The notes under the pieces were generated by a model. That model had not been told where the DNA came from and searched no databases. It saw only the letters and a list, made by a program, of their open reading frames with translations. Below, in pieces: positions 5,787-7,058 of a stretch of DNA of 7,058 bases. The position numbers and the translations under genes were made by a program. The DNA is from Clostridia bacterium (GTDB taxonomy: Bacteria; Bacillota_A; Clostridia; Christensenellales; Borkfalkiaceae), in NCBI GenBank assembly GCA_017507595.1, contig JAFWAM010000112.1:1-7058 (forward strand), read 5' to 3'. Numbering within the stretch: position 1 is the first letter of the stretch; every line of letters begins with the position of its first letter.

Positions 5787-7058
5787 TTATTGGACTTTTC
5801 CCAAGATAATCGGCCTATAGGCGGGTTTTTGGTCGGAAATAACCGTTGAAGATAAAAACCTTTTTTCGGCGGAATCAAATTTGGATTCATCCTCCGTGTA
5901 AAGGGTTGCAAGTATATCCCCTGCCTTAACTGTGTCGCCTGTCTTCTTGTTTAAAATAATGCCTGCGGAAAAGTCGATCTTGTCCTCTTTGGTGTTTCTG
6001 CCTGCGCCGAGAAGGAGGGCTGACACGCCGTAGCCTTCGGTATCGACGGAATAGATATATCCGTCCTTGGGGGCAAGAACTGCCTTGGAGTATTTTGCCT
6101 TTTTGAAAAGCTGTGGGTTGTAAATAAGATTTTTATCGCCCCCCTGGGCCTCCACCATGTCAGCAAGGGTCTTGAGGGCTGATTTGTCCTTGATTACGCG
6201 GCGGACGGAATTTTCACACTCCTCATAGGTGCCCTTTTCGGCAAGGTAAAGCATATTTGCGGCAAGGGCAACGCAGATCTCGGTAAGGTCTTCAGGGCCG
6301 TTGCCGTTTAGAGTGGCGATGGCCTCCTGCACCTCAAGGGTGTTGCCGATATTATACCCCAAGGGCCTGTCCATATCGGTGATCATGGCAAGCATCTTTT
6401 TGCCTGCCTTTTTACCGATCTCAACCATCAGGCTTGCCAGCTTAGTGCTGTCCTCAACCGTCTTCATAAAGGAGCCACTGCCCGTCTTTACGTCAAGGAC
6501 GATGCAGTCGTCGTCAGCGGCAAGCTTTTTGCCCATAATACTTGAAACGATAAGGGGCATGCTTTCAACGGTGGCGGTTACGTCACGAAGGGCGTATAAA
6601 AGCTTGTCTGCGGGGGCGAGCTCTGCACTCTGCCCGACGATGGCAATGCCGATTTTGTTGACGATGTCTAAAAAGTCCTTAACGCCAAGGTCGGTCCTGA
6701 AACCGGGGATGGATTCCAGCTTGTCAATGGTACCCCCTGTGTGACCGAGGCCGCGACCGCTCATTTTGGCGACCTTGACGCCCAAGGTTGCAACGATGGG
6801 GGCAACGATAAGGCTTGTTTTGTCACCTACGCCGCCGGTGGAGTGCTTATCCACCCTGACGCCGTTGACCTGGGAAAAATTTAAGGTCTCTCCCGAGTCC
6901 CTTACGGCAAAGGTAAGGGCTGAGGTTTCTTCAACGTCCATACCCTGAAAGTATATGGCCATAAGAAGGGCTGACACCTGATAGTCGGGGATGTTGCCCT
7001 TGGTGTAGTTATCGATAAACCAACCGATCTCTTCCTTACTGAGGCTTTGACCGTCGCG
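5787..7058 (-). CDS. pdp: Pyrimidine-nucleoside phosphorylase, 5' end beyond the window
   Basis: This enzyme reversibly cleaves uridine, thymidine and deoxyuridine with phosphate to the base plus (deoxy)ribose-1-phosphate, as a cytoplasmic homodimer of nucleoside phosphorylase family II. 423 residues are visible. Alignment from memory to the Bacillus/Geobacillus enzyme suggests about ten N-terminal residues are missing, so the frame runs off the right edge; the GTG at 6975-6977 is an internal Val, not the start. Motifs in visible numbering are the phosphate-site KHSTGGVGDK (71-80), the family signature KMSGRGLGHTGGTIDKLE (98-115), and base-binding Arg158, Ser173 and Lys177. Lys98 sits where PyNPs have Lys and thymidine phosphorylases have Met, favouring broad uridine/thymidine specificity. 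The C-terminal domain includes GYGVSALLLGAGR and a glycine-rich barrel. The gene is operonic with tdk 24 bases downstream. Its last codons share an unusual DNA match with the terminator at 5111-5154. Confidence 0.94.
   Translation of the reverse strand, partial: RDGQSLSKEEIGWFIDNYTKGNIPDYQVSALLMAIYFQGMDVEETSALTFAVRDSGETLNFSQVNGVRVDKHSTGGVGDKTSLIVAPIVATLGVKVAKMSGRGLGHTGGTIDKLESIPGFRTDLGVKDFLDIVNKIGIAIVGQSAELAPADKLLYALRDVTATVESMPLIVSSIMGKKLAADDDCIVLDVKTGSGSFMKTVEDSTKLASLMVEIGKKAGKKMLAMITDMDRPLGYNIGNTLEVQEAIATLNGNGPEDLTEICVALAANMLYLAEKGTYEECENSVRRVIKDKSALKTLADMVEAQGGDKNLIYNPQLFKKAKYSKAVLAPKDGYIYSVDTEGYGVSALLLGAGRNTKEDKIDFSAGIILNKKTGDTVKAGDILATLYTEDESKFDSAEKRFLSSTVISDQKPAYRPIILGKVQ
5805..5830 (+). 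repeat. Terminator-like motif embedded in the 3' end of pdp
   Basis: This 26-base stretch matches 5129-5154 (the loop and distal arm of the MATE/tdk terminator) at 23 positions, including GATAA, CTATAG and CGGGTTTTT. Here it is coding DNA on the minus strand for the last part of pdp (KPAYRPIIL). The partner stem arm is absent, so it is not expected to terminate by itself. It could be a shared ancestral sequence or a captured half-terminator. Confidence 0.55.

Noticed and set aside
6975..6977. GTG as the start of pdp
   Set aside because: The frame stays open with clear Pdp homology (DGQSLSKEEIGWFIDNYT...) up to the right edge, so this codon is an internal valine.

Overview
This window most likely comes from a low-to-mid GC Firmicute, probably an uncultured gut-type Clostridia. 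That is an inference from protein style: a MepA/DinF-like MATE transporter, a Gram-positive-type pyrimidine-nucleoside phosphorylase, a class-II thymidine kinase and M42/M18 aminopeptidases, together with SigA-type promoters and U-tailed hairpin terminators. Housekeeping genes look near 50-55% GC by eye. The left kilobase is clearly more AT-rich.

Layout, left to right. Positions 1-226 hold a 129-bp repeat (copy A), which contains a leftward terminator followed by a perfect-consensus leftward promoter aimed at something that leaves the window on the left. Positions 227-847 (minus) encode an Imm26-like immunity-type protein. Positions 848-1091 hold its promoter and leader plus a second, about 95% identical copy of the repeat (copy B). 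Positions 1092-2477 (minus) encode an M18 aminopeptidase. A 165-bp divergent promoter region follows. Then come an M42 metallopeptidase (2643-3677, plus) and a MATE efflux transporter (3746-5095, plus), probably one transcription unit. A bidirectional terminator (5111-5154) separates these from a convergent minus-strand operon of pyrimidine-nucleoside phosphorylase (5787 to beyond the right edge) and thymidine kinase (5181-5762).

Functionally there are three modules. The first is peptide turnover: M18 and M42 are both metal-dependent aminopeptidase families whose characterised members often form dodecameric tetrahedral particles, and here they face away from a shared promoter region. The second is pyrimidine salvage: pdp cleaves nucleosides to base plus (deoxy)ribose-1-phosphate, and tdk phosphorylates thymidine. 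The third is an accessory cassette at the left: an orphan Imm26-like gene bracketed by direct repeats that each carry a terminator plus a consensus promoter.

The most notable signals lie outside the coding regions. They are the terminator-promoter repeat flanking the immunity gene, and a hairpin-core motif (GATAAY...TATAG) that recurs five times in 7 kb, once inside the last codons of pdp. I see no CRISPR array, transposase, tRNA or rRNA.
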